Part shown: positions 26,822 to 38,344 of the stretch, piece by piece
How the letters are laid out: each line of letters opens with the position of its first letter
How positions within the stretch are numbered: the stretch's first letter is position 1
DNA from: Clostridia bacterium
GTDB lineage: Bacteria > Bacillota > Clostridia > Lachnospirales > Cellulosilyticaceae
Direction of reading: 5' to 3'
Length of the DNA stretch: 64,000 nucleotides
NCBI GenBank assembly: GCA_029239755.1
Contig: JARBUI010000007.1
Location: forward strand, 62,001-126,000
Made by a program: the position numbers and the translations under genes
The notes under the pieces: generated by a model
Database searches by the model: none
The model's input: the letters and a program-made list of their open reading frames with translations, nothing else
What the model was told of the DNA's origin: nothing

Positions 26822-28942
26822 TTATTTAAACTTAGAGTAGGTAACTTTTAAAGCGTTCATACTCTCTAATAACTTATTCGCCATAGTACTTATTTTTTGC
26901 GCATAGTGTGTTTGCTGCACACTTTCTGCTGTTACCTCTTCACTTGCGCTTGCCGATTGATTAACGATCTGAGATACCTCAGCCATTTTTGTAACCACTT
27001 CTTCTTTCCGCCGTGCCACTTCTTTAAGAATATAATTTACATGATCAACTTGCCTATTAATAGTTCCCATTTGCTCGTCTATATGAGAGAAGGTGTCCGC
27101 TGCAGAATTTACTATTGGAACCTGATTATAAAATACACAAGTAGCTTTTTGAAGTTCTTCAAGCGTAGATTCTTTTTTGTCATGAATAGTCCTTATCGTT
27201 TGATCTATAGTGGATATAGCTGCTTGTGTTTGGTAAGACAGCTTTCTAACTTCATCAGCCACCACCGCAAAGCCTCGCCCCGCTTCCCCTGCTCTTGCAG
27301 CTTCAATAGCTGCATTAAGAGACAAAAGATTAGTCTGATCATTAACTCCTTTTATAAGACTAAGAATATGACTAATTTTACTTACCTCATTTCCAAGCTC
27401 TTCAACTTTAACGCGTACAGCTCCGCTTATAGCAATAGTATCTTTTGTTTGATCTGATAACTGCCCTAACTGACTCTTTGCTCTTAGGCTCATCCCCATT
27501 GTTTTTTTCGAAGAGTGCTGAACTTCGCTTATCGTATCCGTTAACCTATTGATATGCGAAGACAGTTCCTCAACGATTACAAGTGAACTATCTATTTCCT
27601 TACTTTGACTTTGGGCTCCCTCGGCAATGCTTTCAATAGCCGCCTCAACATCTTTAGCAGATACAGAAGTATCCATAGCTAGCTGCAAAAGCAGAGCAGT
27701 ATTTTCTTCAACTGTTCCTGTGACCTCTTTAGCATTTGCAATAAGCATTTTAAGGGAAGCAATCATATCAGTAAAACCTATTATAAGAAGCTTTATTTCT
27801 AAACTTGTTACATGAACATCTTTTTTAAGGGCTTCCTCTATGTCTAAGTTACCCTCCTGTATTTGACTCATAAACATTGTCAGTTTTGAAAGAGGTATAG
27901 CAATTCTGCGTCCTATCCCTATACTGACGATAACTATAATGATAAGACATATGATAATAATGCCTGTAACCTGCCCCCAAACATTAGATAAATCTTTCAT
28001 GAGTATATGACTTGGTGCCTGGCTAACGACTCTCCAGCCATTTGTAAGCTTAGAAAAACTGAGCAATCCACCTGGCAGCATAACCGTATCAGATTCTTTT
28101 TGAGAAGAGTTTATCGTATCCAACCATTTTGCATTTGCCTGGCTGACCTGTTTTCCTATTAAGTCTGCATTGTTAGCTAATATAATAGTGTTATCTCTGT
28201 CCAGCACCATAATCGGTATACTTTTATTAACACTGGCTAAATCTAAGAAGTTTTGATAATAACTGGCATTTAAGTTAAATATTCCTATGGTATTATTATT
28301 ATCCGAAATTTTACGAGCTACATAAATGCCATTGGCACTCACTTTTTCATTTGTATCCTTATCGATATTTAGTGAGAACCAAGTACTTGCCGCAGATTCA
28401 CCTTTCATCACACGCTTGTATGTATCTGAACTTCTGAATGCGTCACTTTCTAAATAGGTAATGAGTTTACTTGAATGAAACTCTGTCCCTATAAGTTTTC
28501 TTTTGAATATTACCTTATCATCACTGAGAATATATAGCCCTTCTATTGAATTATCTTTAGAGGTTATCCCTGCAAGCAAAGCAGGAAGTGTATCTTTTTC
28601 AAATACCTTCTTTTCAATTCCCTTTATTTCATTAAACCTTACTGTATAGTTCTGAAATTCATTATGATTCGTTAAGCTTGCAATCGATAGACTTGTTACA
28701 TCTAAGTAATAATTCATATTATATGTAAGCTGATCTATAATTTTTTGAGAATAGCCTGTTAAAGATGCTTCAACAGAAGAATTAGCTTTGGACTTAGTAA
28801 GTGACGTTACTATAAGACAGGGAGTCATGCTTAGAATAAGAAATAGTCCTATTAACTGATAAAGCAGCCTGCTATTTGCGAGTACTCTCTTTATTTTTAT
28901 TCCTTCAACCTTGCGAGATCGTCTATAAATATTTTTTTTCAT
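26822..28942 (-). CDS. Methyl-accepting chemotaxis protein with dCache-type sensor
   Basis: 706 residues. TM1 is at about 27-48, an extracellular double-Cache-like sensor at about 50-315, TM2 at about 322-345, HAMP at 345-400 and a signalling coiled coil at 430-700. The hairpin tip has the conserved [20 protein letters not shown] and [10 protein letters not shown]. It sits between the GH43 and GH51 genes in the same direction, so it may sense arabinan fragments, directly or through the binding protein. The ATG has GGGAGG upstream. Confidence 0.92.
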   Translation of the reverse strand: MKKNIYRRSRKVEGIKIKRVLANSRLLYQLIGLFLILSMTPCLIVTSLTKSKANSSVEASLTGYSQKIIDQLTYNMNYYLDVTSLSIASLTNHNEFQNYTVRFNEIKGIEKKVFEKDTLPALLAGITSKDNSIEGLYILSDDKVIFKRKLIGTEFHSSKLITYLESDAFRSSDTYKRVMKGESAASTWFSLNIDKDTNEKVSANGIYVARKISDNNNTIGIFNLNASYYQNFLDLASVNKSIPIMVLDRDNTIILANNADLIGKQVSQANAKWLDTINSSQKESDTVMLPGGLLSFSKLTNGWRVVSQAPSHILMKDLSNVWGQVTGIIIICLIIIVIVSIGIGRRIAIPLSKLTMFMSQIQEGNLDIEEALKKDVHVTSLEIKLLIIGFTDMIASLKMLIANAKEVTGTVEENTALLLQLAMDTSVSAKDVEAAIESIAEGAQSQSKEIDSSLVIVEELSSHINRLTDTISEVQHSSKKTMGMSLRAKSQLGQLSDQTKDTIAISGAVRVKVEELGNEVSKISHILSLIKGVNDQTNLLSLNAAIEAARAGEAGRGFAVVADEVRKLSYQTQAAISTIDQTIRTIHDKKESTLEELQKATCVFYNQVPIVNSAADTFSHIDEQMGTINRQVDHVNYILKEVARRKEEVVTKMAEVSQIVNQSASASEEVTAESVQQTHYAQKISTMANKLLESMNALKVTYSKFK

Positions 28943-28994
28943 CTGAATACCTCCCTATCTAATGAGTTTCTCACTTTATACTAACAGTACCTTC

Positions 28995-30044
28995 CTATTT
29001 GATTTCATTTAGCTCTCTGCTGCTCTTCATTTTTAGATTAGGCGTGCCATCTTCATTCCAATAAATAGGTTTAATTCTTGTATGCCTATTCGGATCTGCG
29101 AGTGCGTCATTTCCAATGAGTTCTTTATAAGGACGTGCATGATAAACTAATAAGTCCTCACCCTTTTCTGATACTGTAAAAGAATTATGCCCTGGGCCAA
29201 ACTCACCTTCTAGATCTGAAGTTGTCAGAATAGGAACTGCTGACTTTTGCCACGATGACTTATTTAATAGATCACTTGTATCATCTGCTGTTAATAGACC
29301 AATACAGTATTCTTCTCCCGTACCTGCAGCTGAGTAGGTTAAAAATATTTTATTATTCTTCTTAATGACAGCAGGCCCTTCGTTGACAGCATATCTTACT
29401 TTTTCCCAGTCGTATTCAGGCTTTGAAAGCATAACTGGAGTGCCTTCTATCGTCCATGGATTTTTAAGCTTTGCAATATAAAGATTGGAGTTAGCCCGGC
29501 CTGACTTTTGTGCCCAAACCAGATAATTTACGCCTTGATGTTCAAATGTCGTAGCATCCAGCGAAAAACTATCCAGTCCAAAATCTATTTTCCCCTTTTC
29601 AATCCATTTTCCTTCTAATGGGTTTGCTTCATCGCATTCTAATACATACTGGCGTATAGCCCAAATATCCTCTGCCGCTCCAGCTGCAAAATAGATATAC
29701 CATTTATTATCTATAAAGTGAATTTCTGGTGCCCATATATGTGCGCCCATTTCTCCAACTGCGTGTTTTTTCCATATTACCTTTTCTTCTGCAGCTGCAA
29801 GCCCCTCTATTGTCTTTGACCTTCTTAGAACAATCTGATCGAAGGCTGGCACAGAAGCGGTAAAATAGTAGTATCCATCCGTATGTTTATAAATTTGAGG
29901 GTCTGCACGCTGCTCTATAAAAGGATTTGGATACGCACTTAGTTCTTTATGTTTTGTTTTGTTTTTTATAAATATAATACTTATCACTCCAATCATGATT
30001 ACCCCTGTAATCAAAAAAATCTTGTTTATTCTTTTTATTTTCAT
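28995..30044 (-). CDS. Membrane-anchored GH43 exo-arabinofuranosidase-like enzyme
   Basis: 349 residues from the ATG with AAGGAAG upstream; a longer frame to 30113 has no support. An uncleaved-looking N-terminal membrane helix (about 9-26, followed by KNKTKHK) anchors it outside the cell. The single GH43 domain has D48 (RADPQIY), D163 (SLDATTF) and E222 (NEGPAVI). The pattern (HIWAPEIHF, EFGPGHNSF) recalls GH43_26 exo-1,5-alpha-arabinofuranosidases. It would trim arabinan chains next to the transporter. A 150-bp gap separates it from the permease gene upstream. Confidence 0.82.
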   Translation of the reverse strand: MKIKRINKIFLITGVIMIGVISIIFIKNKTKHKELSAYPNPFIEQRADPQIYKHTDGYYYFTASVPAFDQIVLRRSKTIEGLAAAEEKVIWKKHAVGEMGAHIWAPEIHFIDNKWYIYFAAGAAEDIWAIRQYVLECDEANPLEGKWIEKGKIDFGLDSFSLDATTFEHQGVNYLVWAQKSGRANSNLYIAKLKNPWTIEGTPVMLSKPEYDWEKVRYAVNEGPAVIKKNNKIFLTYSAAGTGEEYCIGLLTADDTSDLLNKSSWQKSAVPILTTSDLEGEFGPGHNSFTVSEKGEDLLVYHARPYKELIGNDALADPNRHTRIKPIYWNEDGTPNLKMKSSRELNEIK

Positions 30045-30194
30045 AACTATAACTTCCTTTTCTAAGCTAAATAAATAAAGATTTATAAGCTTTATTACTA
30101 TATATACAGTCATTTTTATCGCACGAAAGGCACCCTATAAAGCGCTGCCTTATAAGATGCCTTATTTTTGTACCAATCCCTTTAATTGTTTTAA

Positions 30195-31067
30195 CTACCC
30201 TTTTACTCCACCTGCTGTCATACCCTCAATAAAGTATTGTTGGAAGAATAAAAACACAATAAGTATAGGAAGAATTGCCATAACTGAACCAGCAATAAGT
30301 ACGTCGTAGTTATTACCATATGGTGTAATAAGAGTAGCAAGACCTATAGGTAATGTAAATTTCTCCTGAGATCTTAGTACGATTAACGGCCATAAAAATC
30401 CATTCCAGCTGTTCATCCCTACAAATATACCCATTGCAGCAAAAGATGGTGCCATAAGTGGCAGGATAATCCTACCAAAGATCCCATATTCTGAACATCC
30501 ATCAATTCTGCCTGCTTCCATAAGCTCTCTAGGGATACCGCTTAAATACTGCCTAAAGAAGAAAATTGGAGCCGGTGCGGCCACAAATGGAAGAATAATT
30601 CCCCACATAGAGTCAATAAGCTTCATCCCTACTATTTGTTTATATAAAGGCAGCATAATGATTTCCATAGGTATCATCATAATCAAAATAACACACATAA
30701 AGATTTGGTTTTTATATTTAAAGTCATACATAGCAAAACCATAGCCAACGATCGCACTTACTATAAGTGTGAGTGCAGCTTGAATAAATGTGATAAAGAT
30801 GCTATTTTTAAACCACATAAAATAATTGTTTTCCCCTGTAAATAAGAAAATAAAATTCTTTAATGACATATTCGGGAAGTCAAGTCTAATATTAAGTCCG
30901 TATCTTAATAACTCTTTAGACGGCCTAAACGCTGCTAGTGTAATACAAAAGATCGGAAAGAGCACAATGAGCGCTAAGGCTATGAAAAAGAGAAACATAA
31001 GTATTGCTGATGGTGTTATCTGTGTTTTTTCTTTAAATTCTTTTTGTTTTTTCTTTTTGCTCATCAT
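30195..31067 (-). CDS. Carbohydrate ABC permease (MalG/AraQ class)
   Basis: 290 residues, six membrane helices, with the EAA loop RELMEAGRIDGCSEYGIFGRI near 195-215 that docks on the ATPase. The C-terminus EGMTAGGVKG is typical of this class. It begins directly after the stop of the partner permease, whose last codons hold its GGGAGGA ribosome site. No ATPase gene is present; such systems usually share an MsmX-type ATPase encoded elsewhere. Confidence 0.93.
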   Translation of the reverse strand: MMSKKKKQKEFKEKTQITPSAILMFLFFIALALIVLFPIFCITLAAFRPSKELLRYGLNIRLDFPNMSLKNFIFLFTGENNYFMWFKNSIFITFIQAALTLIVSAIVGYGFAMYDFKYKNQIFMCVILIMMIPMEIIMLPLYKQIVGMKLIDSMWGIILPFVAAPAPIFFFRQYLSGIPRELMEAGRIDGCSEYGIFGRIILPLMAPSFAAMGIFVGMNSWNGFLWPLIVLRSQEKFTLPIGLATLITPYGNNYDVLIAGSVMAILPILIVFLFFQQYFIEGMTAGGVKG

Positions 31068-31997
31068 CTAATCCTCCCTCTTGAATAATCCAAATATATT
31101 GAGCTGTGCGAAATTAAGGATTAAGGCAAATAAGAGCAGTACAATACCAATTGCACATCCAAATCCTATGTTATTTTGTTCCCAGCCCTGTCTGTATAAA
31201 TAACCTATGATAGTGAGTCCCATATCTTTAGGTGATTTATTATTAGTAAAGATAATATAGCTTTCAGTAAACATTGCCATACCGCCATAAATACTAATTG
31301 TTAAAACATAGATTGTAATAGGTTTAAGCATTGGCATCGTTATGTGAAAGAACCTTTGCAGCGCAGTTGCCCCGTCTAGCGAAGCTGATTCATTGACTTC
31401 CTCAGGAATGTTCTGAAGACCTGATAAGAAATATAGGATATTTACTCCAGTCCATCTCCAGCAAGCTAAGAATAATAGTGCTGCAAAAGAAGTCTCTTGG
31501 ATTCTAAGCCATTTAATTGGATGAAATCCAAACACTCCTATCAATTGATTCATTAAAGAACCTGGTAACTCACCAAATATAAGCCTAAAAACCGTACCTG
31601 CAACAACAACAGAAGTTAATGCAGGAATGAATAATGTCGATCTAAAGAAGTTTCTTCCTATCATTTTTTTGCTGTTTAGGAGACAGGCCAAAATCATTGG
31701 TCCTGGAATAAGTAATGCAAGTGTTAATATTGTATAAACCACACTGTTCTTAATAGCTTTAAAAAAAGTGGGGTTAAGTAAGTTTTTATAATTCTCAAAT
31801 CCTATAAATTCTATCTTTCCAGGTAAAACCGTCTGAAAACTCATTACTCCTATAGAGATAACGGGATAAATAAAGAACACTATGAAAATAATAATAAATG
31901 GTGATATAAATACATATGGCGCTATTGTAGGTGAATATAGAAAGTCCCTTAGTCCCTTATGTTTACCTGCAGCTTTATTAGTATCACTATTCATCAT
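31068..31997 (-). CDS. Carbohydrate ABC permease (MalF/AraP class)
   Basis: 309 residues, six membrane helices, with EAA loop IPEEVNESASLDGATALQRF near 205. It pairs with the next gene to form the membrane channel for arabino-oligosaccharides (substrate inferred from cluster content). It follows the binding-protein gene after a structured 107-bp spacer. Confidence 0.92.
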   Translation of the reverse strand: MMNSDTNKAAGKHKGLRDFLYSPTIAPYVFISPFIIIFIVFFIYPVISIGVMSFQTVLPGKIEFIGFENYKNLLNPTFFKAIKNSVVYTILTLALLIPGPMILACLLNSKKMIGRNFFRSTLFIPALTSVVVAGTVFRLIFGELPGSLMNQLIGVFGFHPIKWLRIQETSFAALLFLACWRWTGVNILYFLSGLQNIPEEVNESASLDGATALQRFFHITMPMLKPITIYVLTISIYGGMAMFTESYIIFTNNKSPKDMGLTIIGYLYRQGWEQNNIGFGCAIGIVLLLFALILNFAQLNIFGLFKRED

Positions 31998-32037
31998 ATC
32001 ACTCCCTCCTGCTACGCTAGTTACGCATCATATTATG

Positions 32038-32088
32038 TAGTAATATAGCACCTTCGCAGCGTTTGCTGCCCTGGTGCTATATCTACTA
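32038..32088 (-). promoter_or_regulatory. Stable intercistronic hairpin downstream of the binding-protein gene
   Basis: The long stem pairs 32043-32052 (ATATAGCACC) with 32073-32082, plus an outer TAGTA/TACTA with one bulged base and an inner GCAGC/GCTGC. There is no T-tract on the minus strand. This is the usual place for an mRNA-stabilising hairpin that raises the binding protein over the permeases. Confidence 0.6.
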
Positions 32089-32104
32089 CTTTGTTACCAT
32101 TTAA

Positions 32105-33451
32105 CTATTTAAGCTTACTTTGTTCATCAGCTACAAGTGCAGCAGGATCTTCTAAATCTTCAAATGCTCTAAAGAGTGTAGTCGTTTTAAGTGCATCCAT
32201 AACCTTTGGAAGGTTTTCACCTGCAGTAATCGCTGGTATTTCCTCTTTAATTTCATTAAGAACATCAAATGGGCTGTTTAAGAAAAAGTCTGTAAATTTG
32301 TTTGGTTCTTTGAGAGCTGGGTCACTCCATACTTCTGTTCTAATTGGATCAAAGCCTAGTGTTTTCCAGATTTCAATATTTCCTTCTTTTGATAACTTAG
32401 CAAATGCTAAGAAATCTTTTGCAAGCTGTGGATCTTTTGCTTGGTTTGTAACAGCTGTACCTGTTCCGCCAAGACCTACAGAACGAGGCTGACCTTTTTC
32501 CCATACTGGGTTTGGAGCAATCATCATTTTTTGATTTAGGTCAGGCATGTAGTCTGTGAATCTTCCCATGTACCAAAGTGGCATACTTACTGAAGCAGCT
32601 CCGCCGTTATTCATGAAACCATAATATTCTTCTGCATGATGGAATCCGCCTGGAGCCACTACAATAGAACCTTCTTTAATCATATCTTGAACAAGTGTCA
32701 TGGCTTTAATAAACTCTGGTGAATCAACATTTGGAGAGCCGTCTGCCTTAAGAAGGTCACCGCCTTGTGAAGAAAGCATTGGCCAGAATGACCATGGGTC
32801 TGCTGTTTCACAAGTTGCCATTGGAACTCCTGTTTTCTCTAAAACAGTTTTTCCTGCTTTTCTAAAGTCATCCCATGTAACGATAGTTGCTGGATCAACC
32901 CCTGCCTGATCTAAAATTTCTTTATTATAGTAAGTTACAGAGGCTCCGATGTGGAAGCAAATACCATAATATTTATCATCTTTACCATAAATCTGTACAC
33001 GTCCTTTTACGATGTTATCAATTTCTGGATCGACAATATCATTTAAAGGAAGTAGTTGTGGGTCACCTTTAAGGTAATTTGCGAATTTACCAAGCTCAAT
33101 ATCCGCTATATCTGGTGCACCTGTGCCTGACTGAAGTGCAATGAGTAATTTACTGTGCATATCGTCATATGGAAGTACTGTGTAGTTAAGTTTAATCTGT
33201 CTGTCTGGATTTTTTTCATTCCAAACACCAGCCATTTTTTCATAGAAACCTGTATGTATTTCTTGGAATGTCCATAGCTCTAATGTTTTAGCGTCCCCTG
33301 ATGCTGCTGGTGCTTCTTCAGTTTTTGCCTCTGAAGCTGTCTCTTTCGTCTCTGCTGGTGCTTCAGTAGTAGGAGCCTGCCCCCCGCCGCATCCTGCTAA
33401 CATTGTCCCAGCTAACATTACACTTGCTAATTTTGCTGCAATTTTTTTCAT
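32105..33451 (-). CDS. Sugar ABC solute-binding lipoprotein
   Basis: 448 residues with lipobox TMLAGC (C21), then an acidic, Ala/Glu/Thr-rich linker (about 25-55) that acts as a surface stalk. The rest is an extracellular solute-binding protein family 1 fold (LELWTFQEIHTGFYEKM, WDDFRKAGKTVLEKTG). Placed between abfA and the permeases, it most likely captures arabino-oligosaccharides. GGGAGG precedes the ATG. Confidence 0.92.
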   Translation of the reverse strand: MKKIAAKLASVMLAGTMLAGCGGGQAPTTEAPAETKETASEAKTEEAPAASGDAKTLELWTFQEIHTGFYEKMAGVWNEKNPDRQIKLNYTVLPYDDMHSKLLIALQSGTGAPDIADIELGKFANYLKGDPQLLPLNDIVDPEIDNIVKGRVQIYGKDDKYYGICFHIGASVTYYNKEILDQAGVDPATIVTWDDFRKAGKTVLEKTGVPMATCETADPWSFWPMLSSQGGDLLKADGSPNVDSPEFIKAMTLVQDMIKEGSIVVAPGGFHHAEEYYGFMNNGGAASVSMPLWYMGRFTDYMPDLNQKMMIAPNPVWEKGQPRSVGLGGTGTAVTNQAKDPQLAKDFLAFAKLSKEGNIEIWKTLGFDPIRTEVWSDPALKEPNKFTDFFLNSPFDVLNEIKEEIPAITAGENLPKVMDALKTTTLFRAFEDLEDPAALVADEQSKLK

Positions 33452-33465
33452 AATTTATACCCTCC

Positions 33466-34986
<1,521 letters not shown>

Positions 34987-35110
34987 TTACCTCTTTTCCA
35001 ATTGCTTTAGTTATAAGTATAATAATCACTATTCAAGTCCAAAACCAATACAGCTTTATTTACTTTACTTTTTTCTAAACTATTACATATTTTATTAAAC
35101 CTTTTATAAT

Positions 35111-35142
35111 ACTTATTATATACCAAACATATAATAAGTCAA
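35111..35142 (-). promoter_or_regulatory. abfA operon promoter overlapped by an 11-7-11 inverted repeat
   Basis: On the minus strand: TTGACT (35142-35137), 16 nt, TATAAT (35120-35115). The perfect dyad ACTTATTATAT (35111-35121) / ATATAATAAGT (35129-35139) covers the -10 and part of the -35. This fits a repressor site for the adjacent ArsR-type regulator. The remaining 34984-35427 is very AT-rich, and I see no gene in it; the leader to abfA is about 125 nt. Confidence 0.65.
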
Positions 35143-35426
35143 CAAGTATTTGTAGCTTTATTAATATTTTTTATCGGTTTTTTCAATAAAAAATTACTCA
35201 CTTATTTATTTTTATTTTGTATTTACTATAACTTTCTAGATTCATTTAGATTCTTTTCACACTTCCAAATCTATATAAAAGGCTTAAATACGCCAAAAAT
35301 CAACTTTACTTTAGATTTTACTAAAGTATTTTTTTGTTTTATTTACCACTACCTCTTCTCTCTTCAGTCTATTACCTCGTTTTATCTCTATATTCTAGGA
35401 AAGCGTCCAAAGAACTTAAATAGAAA

Positions 35427-35483
35427 AGCAGAAGGTATTTAGAATTTAAAGACTATATCTTTAAGTTCTAAATACCTTCTGCT
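35427..35483 (-). terminator. Terminator of the ArsR-type regulator gene
   Basis: An 18-bp perfect stem (35427-35444 / 35466-35483) with an AT-rich partly paired loop lies just past the stop codon, followed by TTTT on the minus strand. Confidence 0.85.
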
Positions 35484-35497
35484 TACATGTTTCTAAC

Positions 35498-36406
35498 TTA
35501 CTCGTATATCATTCTAGCATTAATATGCTGATTGTAATTACCGAAACCTTTACCAAAAATAGTAAGTCCTCCTACATTTTCAGCATCGATTGGCACCCCT
35601 ACCTTTAAAGTGATCTCACTCTTATAATTTATCTCCAGTTCATCAATACACAGATCACCAATTCTCTTCCCATCCATAAATGACCCATCTTTATTAATGG
35701 AAAGCAGCTTTAATAATCCGTACTGATTCCAATTAGGTGTCCACCACGAAGGTGTATAAATGCCCCTAATAACCCCAAAGTCTCCTGGGCTAGTCCAATA
35801 CCCTAAGTATTCATTATTAAGATGAAAGTGGATATCACTTGGCCAGTCTTCACAATATCCCGGTGCTTCAGAAGAAATCTCAAATGAAATTTGGATTTCT
35901 GTGAGCTTTTGATTAGATTTTAAATAATTTGGAATTCTATATTCTACAAATCCTTTACCAAACCATATAATACTCGCATCGCTTCTTTCAGGCGCGTCAA
36001 AATACCTTGGATCATCTACTTCTCCAATAATTGAAGTCTTTGTAGATATACCGCATGTAGGAAAAATATTATAGTTAGTATAACTTCCAACAGGAATTTC
36101 AACTATATACATGCTATCTCTAGCCACATCTACAAGAAAGTCTATCATCAGTCTGTTTTCTTTGAGATGGCATATCTTTTGGGAACCACGTTTTCCAGAC
36201 ATGAGAACAACATCAATAATACCTGCGTCTACAAGTATTTTCATATGCTGCGTCATAGCACCATTCGTAATATTTAACTGGCTTGCTAATTCATTAAGGT
36301 TCATTTGCTTATTTTTAGAAAGAATCTTTATCAGATTCATTCGCACGGTTGAGCCTAACGCCTTGCATACTTCTACCGTTTCTTCTGCACTTGATATTTC
36401 TCTCAT
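35498..36406 (-). CDS. ArsR-type regulator with large beta-rich effector domain
   Basis: 302 residues. The N-terminal winged helix (about 8-100) has ALGSTVRMNLIKIL, LNELASQLNITNGAMTQHMK and a KRGSQKICHL wing. The C-terminal ~200 residues are rich in aromatic and beta-strand-like segments (FGKGFVEYRIPNYL, WPSDIHFHLNNEYLGYW, TPSWWTPNWNQYG) and look like a jelly-roll sugar-binding module rather than a metal site; no ArsR metal-ligand Cys set is visible. It is upstream of and parallel to the abfA operon, with its own terminator. Likely role: repressor of the arabinan genes released by arabinose or an oligosaccharide (inference). Confidence 0.75.
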   Translation of the reverse strand: MREISSAEETVEVCKALGSTVRMNLIKILSKNKQMNLNELASQLNITNGAMTQHMKILVDAGIIDVVLMSGKRGSQKICHLKENRLMIDFLVDVARDSMYIVEIPVGSYTNYNIFPTCGISTKTSIIGEVDDPRYFDAPERSDASIIWFGKGFVEYRIPNYLKSNQKLTEIQISFEISSEAPGYCEDWPSDIHFHLNNEYLGYWTSPGDFGVIRGIYTPSWWTPNWNQYGLLKLLSINKDGSFMDGKRIGDLCIDELEINYKSEITLKVGVPIDAENVGGLTIFGKGFGNYNQHINARMIYE

Positions 36407-36549
36407 TATTTCTCAACCTTTTCCTTTAGTATTTTCTAAAATAGATTATAACCTTATTATCCTTCTGTTACAAGTGTTTGACAAAATTTTTAACAGTTGA
36501 CAACCTAAGTTTTATATTTTTCTAAATCAATTCAACCTTAAAACCACTT

Positions 36550-38184
36550 CTATTTCCAGAACTTTTGAGGAACAAATCCAAACAGTACAGGTGCTGATGA
36601 GCCATTGGGAAGCATATAAACAAACTGGTTAGTCTGATTAGCTTTAATCATACCTATAAGTGTAGCAATCTTCTTATTTGACAGTACTTCCTCTCTTGGA
36701 CTATCAAATACTTTAGCAGATCCCCACTTAATAGCTCCTTGATAACCTCCGCCTCTAGCATTAAGAACAATTCCCATATCTCCATGATTTTTAACTTTAA
36801 TAAGAACAGATACCCCATAGTTACCCATATTTTTAACCGATTCTCCCGTTAAGGCGTCCTTGCCAGTTATCCATTCTTCCTGGCTTTTGCCTAAAACAAG
36901 CTTAGCTGGATTATCAATTTGTGCTGCATCTACAGTGTAACTGCGTTCAACCACGCAAAAGGTGCCTCTTATGTGCTGATCTCGTTTAAGAATACTCAAA
37001 TTGACTAGATTATTGAGAGATGAGCTGGTATCTAAAACTGCAACTGTAAATGTAACATCCGTATTACTTTCAAAATCCAGCAGTCCTGATATGACATCCT
37101 CTTTATTCCACGCTTTATAAAGAGAACTATCATAGATGCAAAGGGGTTTTCCTGGTTTTAAAATATAATCCTTCTTTCCTATTCCTTTGAAATAATCTCT
37201 TAAGGCTGCCTGCCCTGTCCCTAATATATCTCTGTCCGGCCCTTTAACAGCTTGATTTGAGACATATAAACGGCTGTCTTCACTTCCAGCCAAAGTCGCT
37301 GTAATCACTAACTTTTTATTTAATCCAACTGCATTTTGATGATGTACGAGCAGCCTCCCCTTACCTTTAACTGTATCTCTATAAAGAATACCACTCGTAC
37401 TAATACGTTCTGGAGAATTGCTGACAATAAGTGTGCCTGCCTTGTCTTCAATTTGTACATCTGTTACGTCTTCAAAAGTATTATAGTCTTTATCTATGTA
37501 GCCTTCTAGTAAGTCTCCTTGCTTTCCCTTCATAAATAAGTAATAGCCATTTCTTTCGATTATGCTCGTCCCGACTTTTATGCTGCAAGTTTTAGGTACT
37601 GACCAATTTCCCCACTCATCCTGCACCTGCATAGTTACCTCATAATTCCCAGCCTTTTTGAAATATTTAGGCTTTCCAGCAACCTTTATGCCAGTGGCGA
37701 GGTTCTTATAAGTCCACTTTTGACTCTTAACCTTGAGTCCATTAGGATTGTCATAAGGATAAATGAAGTCAATCTTTTCCCCTATTGCGTATAGCTTTTT
37801 TTCTGTTTTAAAACCCATTATACTAATAGGCTGGCTTTTTTTAATCCATATTTTTCTGCTCACCCAGTCACTCCATAAACCGGTCTGATCCTTCACTCGT
37901 AAAAATATCTCATACTGTCCTGGTTCTGCACTTTTTAATAGGAGCGATAAATTAGAAGATGTTTTTCTCTTTTTGTCAATAATAGTCATCCATTCCCTGC
38001 GAGTAATTTTTTCACCTGCTGGGCTGTAACTTGTATCTAATACCCCCATAGGTTCTCTTTGCTGATATTCTTTCTTTTCAAATTCAAAACTTGCAGCCGG
38101 CTTAATAGGCGCAGCAAGCATGATAGATGTGACTATGAAGAATGTTATCACTAGCTGCAGTATAAGTTTTATGTATCTTTTCAT
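36550..38184 (-). CDS. Secreted protein of unknown function with PKD/Ig-like repeats
   Basis: 544 residues with a signal peptide (about 1-32). Two PKD/Ig-like units follow (about 33-115 and 118-205), each ending in a repeated motif around W (DQTGLWSDWVSRKIWI, DEWGNWSVPKTCSIKV). The remaining ~340 residues form an unrecognised beta-rich domain (KGPDRDILGTGQAALRDYF, KPLCIYDSSLYKAW, VLNARGGGYQGAIKWG). No SLH, LPXTG or catalytic motif is visible. The ATG has AGAGGGA upstream. It is probably a surface or matrix protein. I do not recognise the family of the C-terminal part. Confidence 0.55.
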   Translation of the reverse strand: MKRYIKLILQLVITFFIVTSIMLAAPIKPAASFEFEKKEYQQREPMGVLDTSYSPAGEKITRREWMTIIDKKRKTSSNLSLLLKSAEPGQYEIFLRVKDQTGLWSDWVSRKIWIKKSQPISIMGFKTEKKLYAIGEKIDFIYPYDNPNGLKVKSQKWTYKNLATGIKVAGKPKYFKKAGNYEVTMQVQDEWGNWSVPKTCSIKVGTSIIERNGYYLFMKGKQGDLLEGYIDKDYNTFEDVTDVQIEDKAGTLIVSNSPERISTSGILYRDTVKGKGRLLVHHQNAVGLNKKLVITATLAGSEDSRLYVSNQAVKGPDRDILGTGQAALRDYFKGIGKKDYILKPGKPLCIYDSSLYKAWNKEDVISGLLDFESNTDVTFTVAVLDTSSSLNNLVNLSILKRDQHIRGTFCVVERSYTVDAAQIDNPAKLVLGKSQEEWITGKDALTGESVKNMGNYGVSVLIKVKNHGDMGIVLNARGGGYQGAIKWGSAKVFDSPREEVLSNKKIATLIGMIKANQTNQFVYMLPNGSSAPVLFGFVPQKFWK

Positions 38185-38344
38185 AGTATATCCCTCTGTA
38201 AGTTATGATAAAATCAAATGCTTATATAGTTTATTATACCAGAATATCTGTCTCATTGATGCTTTTTTATCATCACTGTTTGTACAGAAGAAATATACAC
38301 ACCTCTAAGCATACTCGTTGCAACGTTTGGTAAATATTTCCTTC

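Noticed and set aside
26897..27457. 186-residue plus-strand open frame, Cys- and His-rich
   Set aside because: It is antisense to the signalling domain of the chemoreceptor, with unnatural composition and no ribosome site.
30045..30113. Longer start for the membrane-anchored GH43
   Set aside because: Only the ATG at 30044 has a suitable AAGGAAG site; the extension would place a second hydrophobic stretch before the anchor.
35160..35190. Possible catabolite-responsive element near TTTTATCGGTTTTTTC
   Set aside because: Too many mismatches to the cre consensus in a very AT-rich context.
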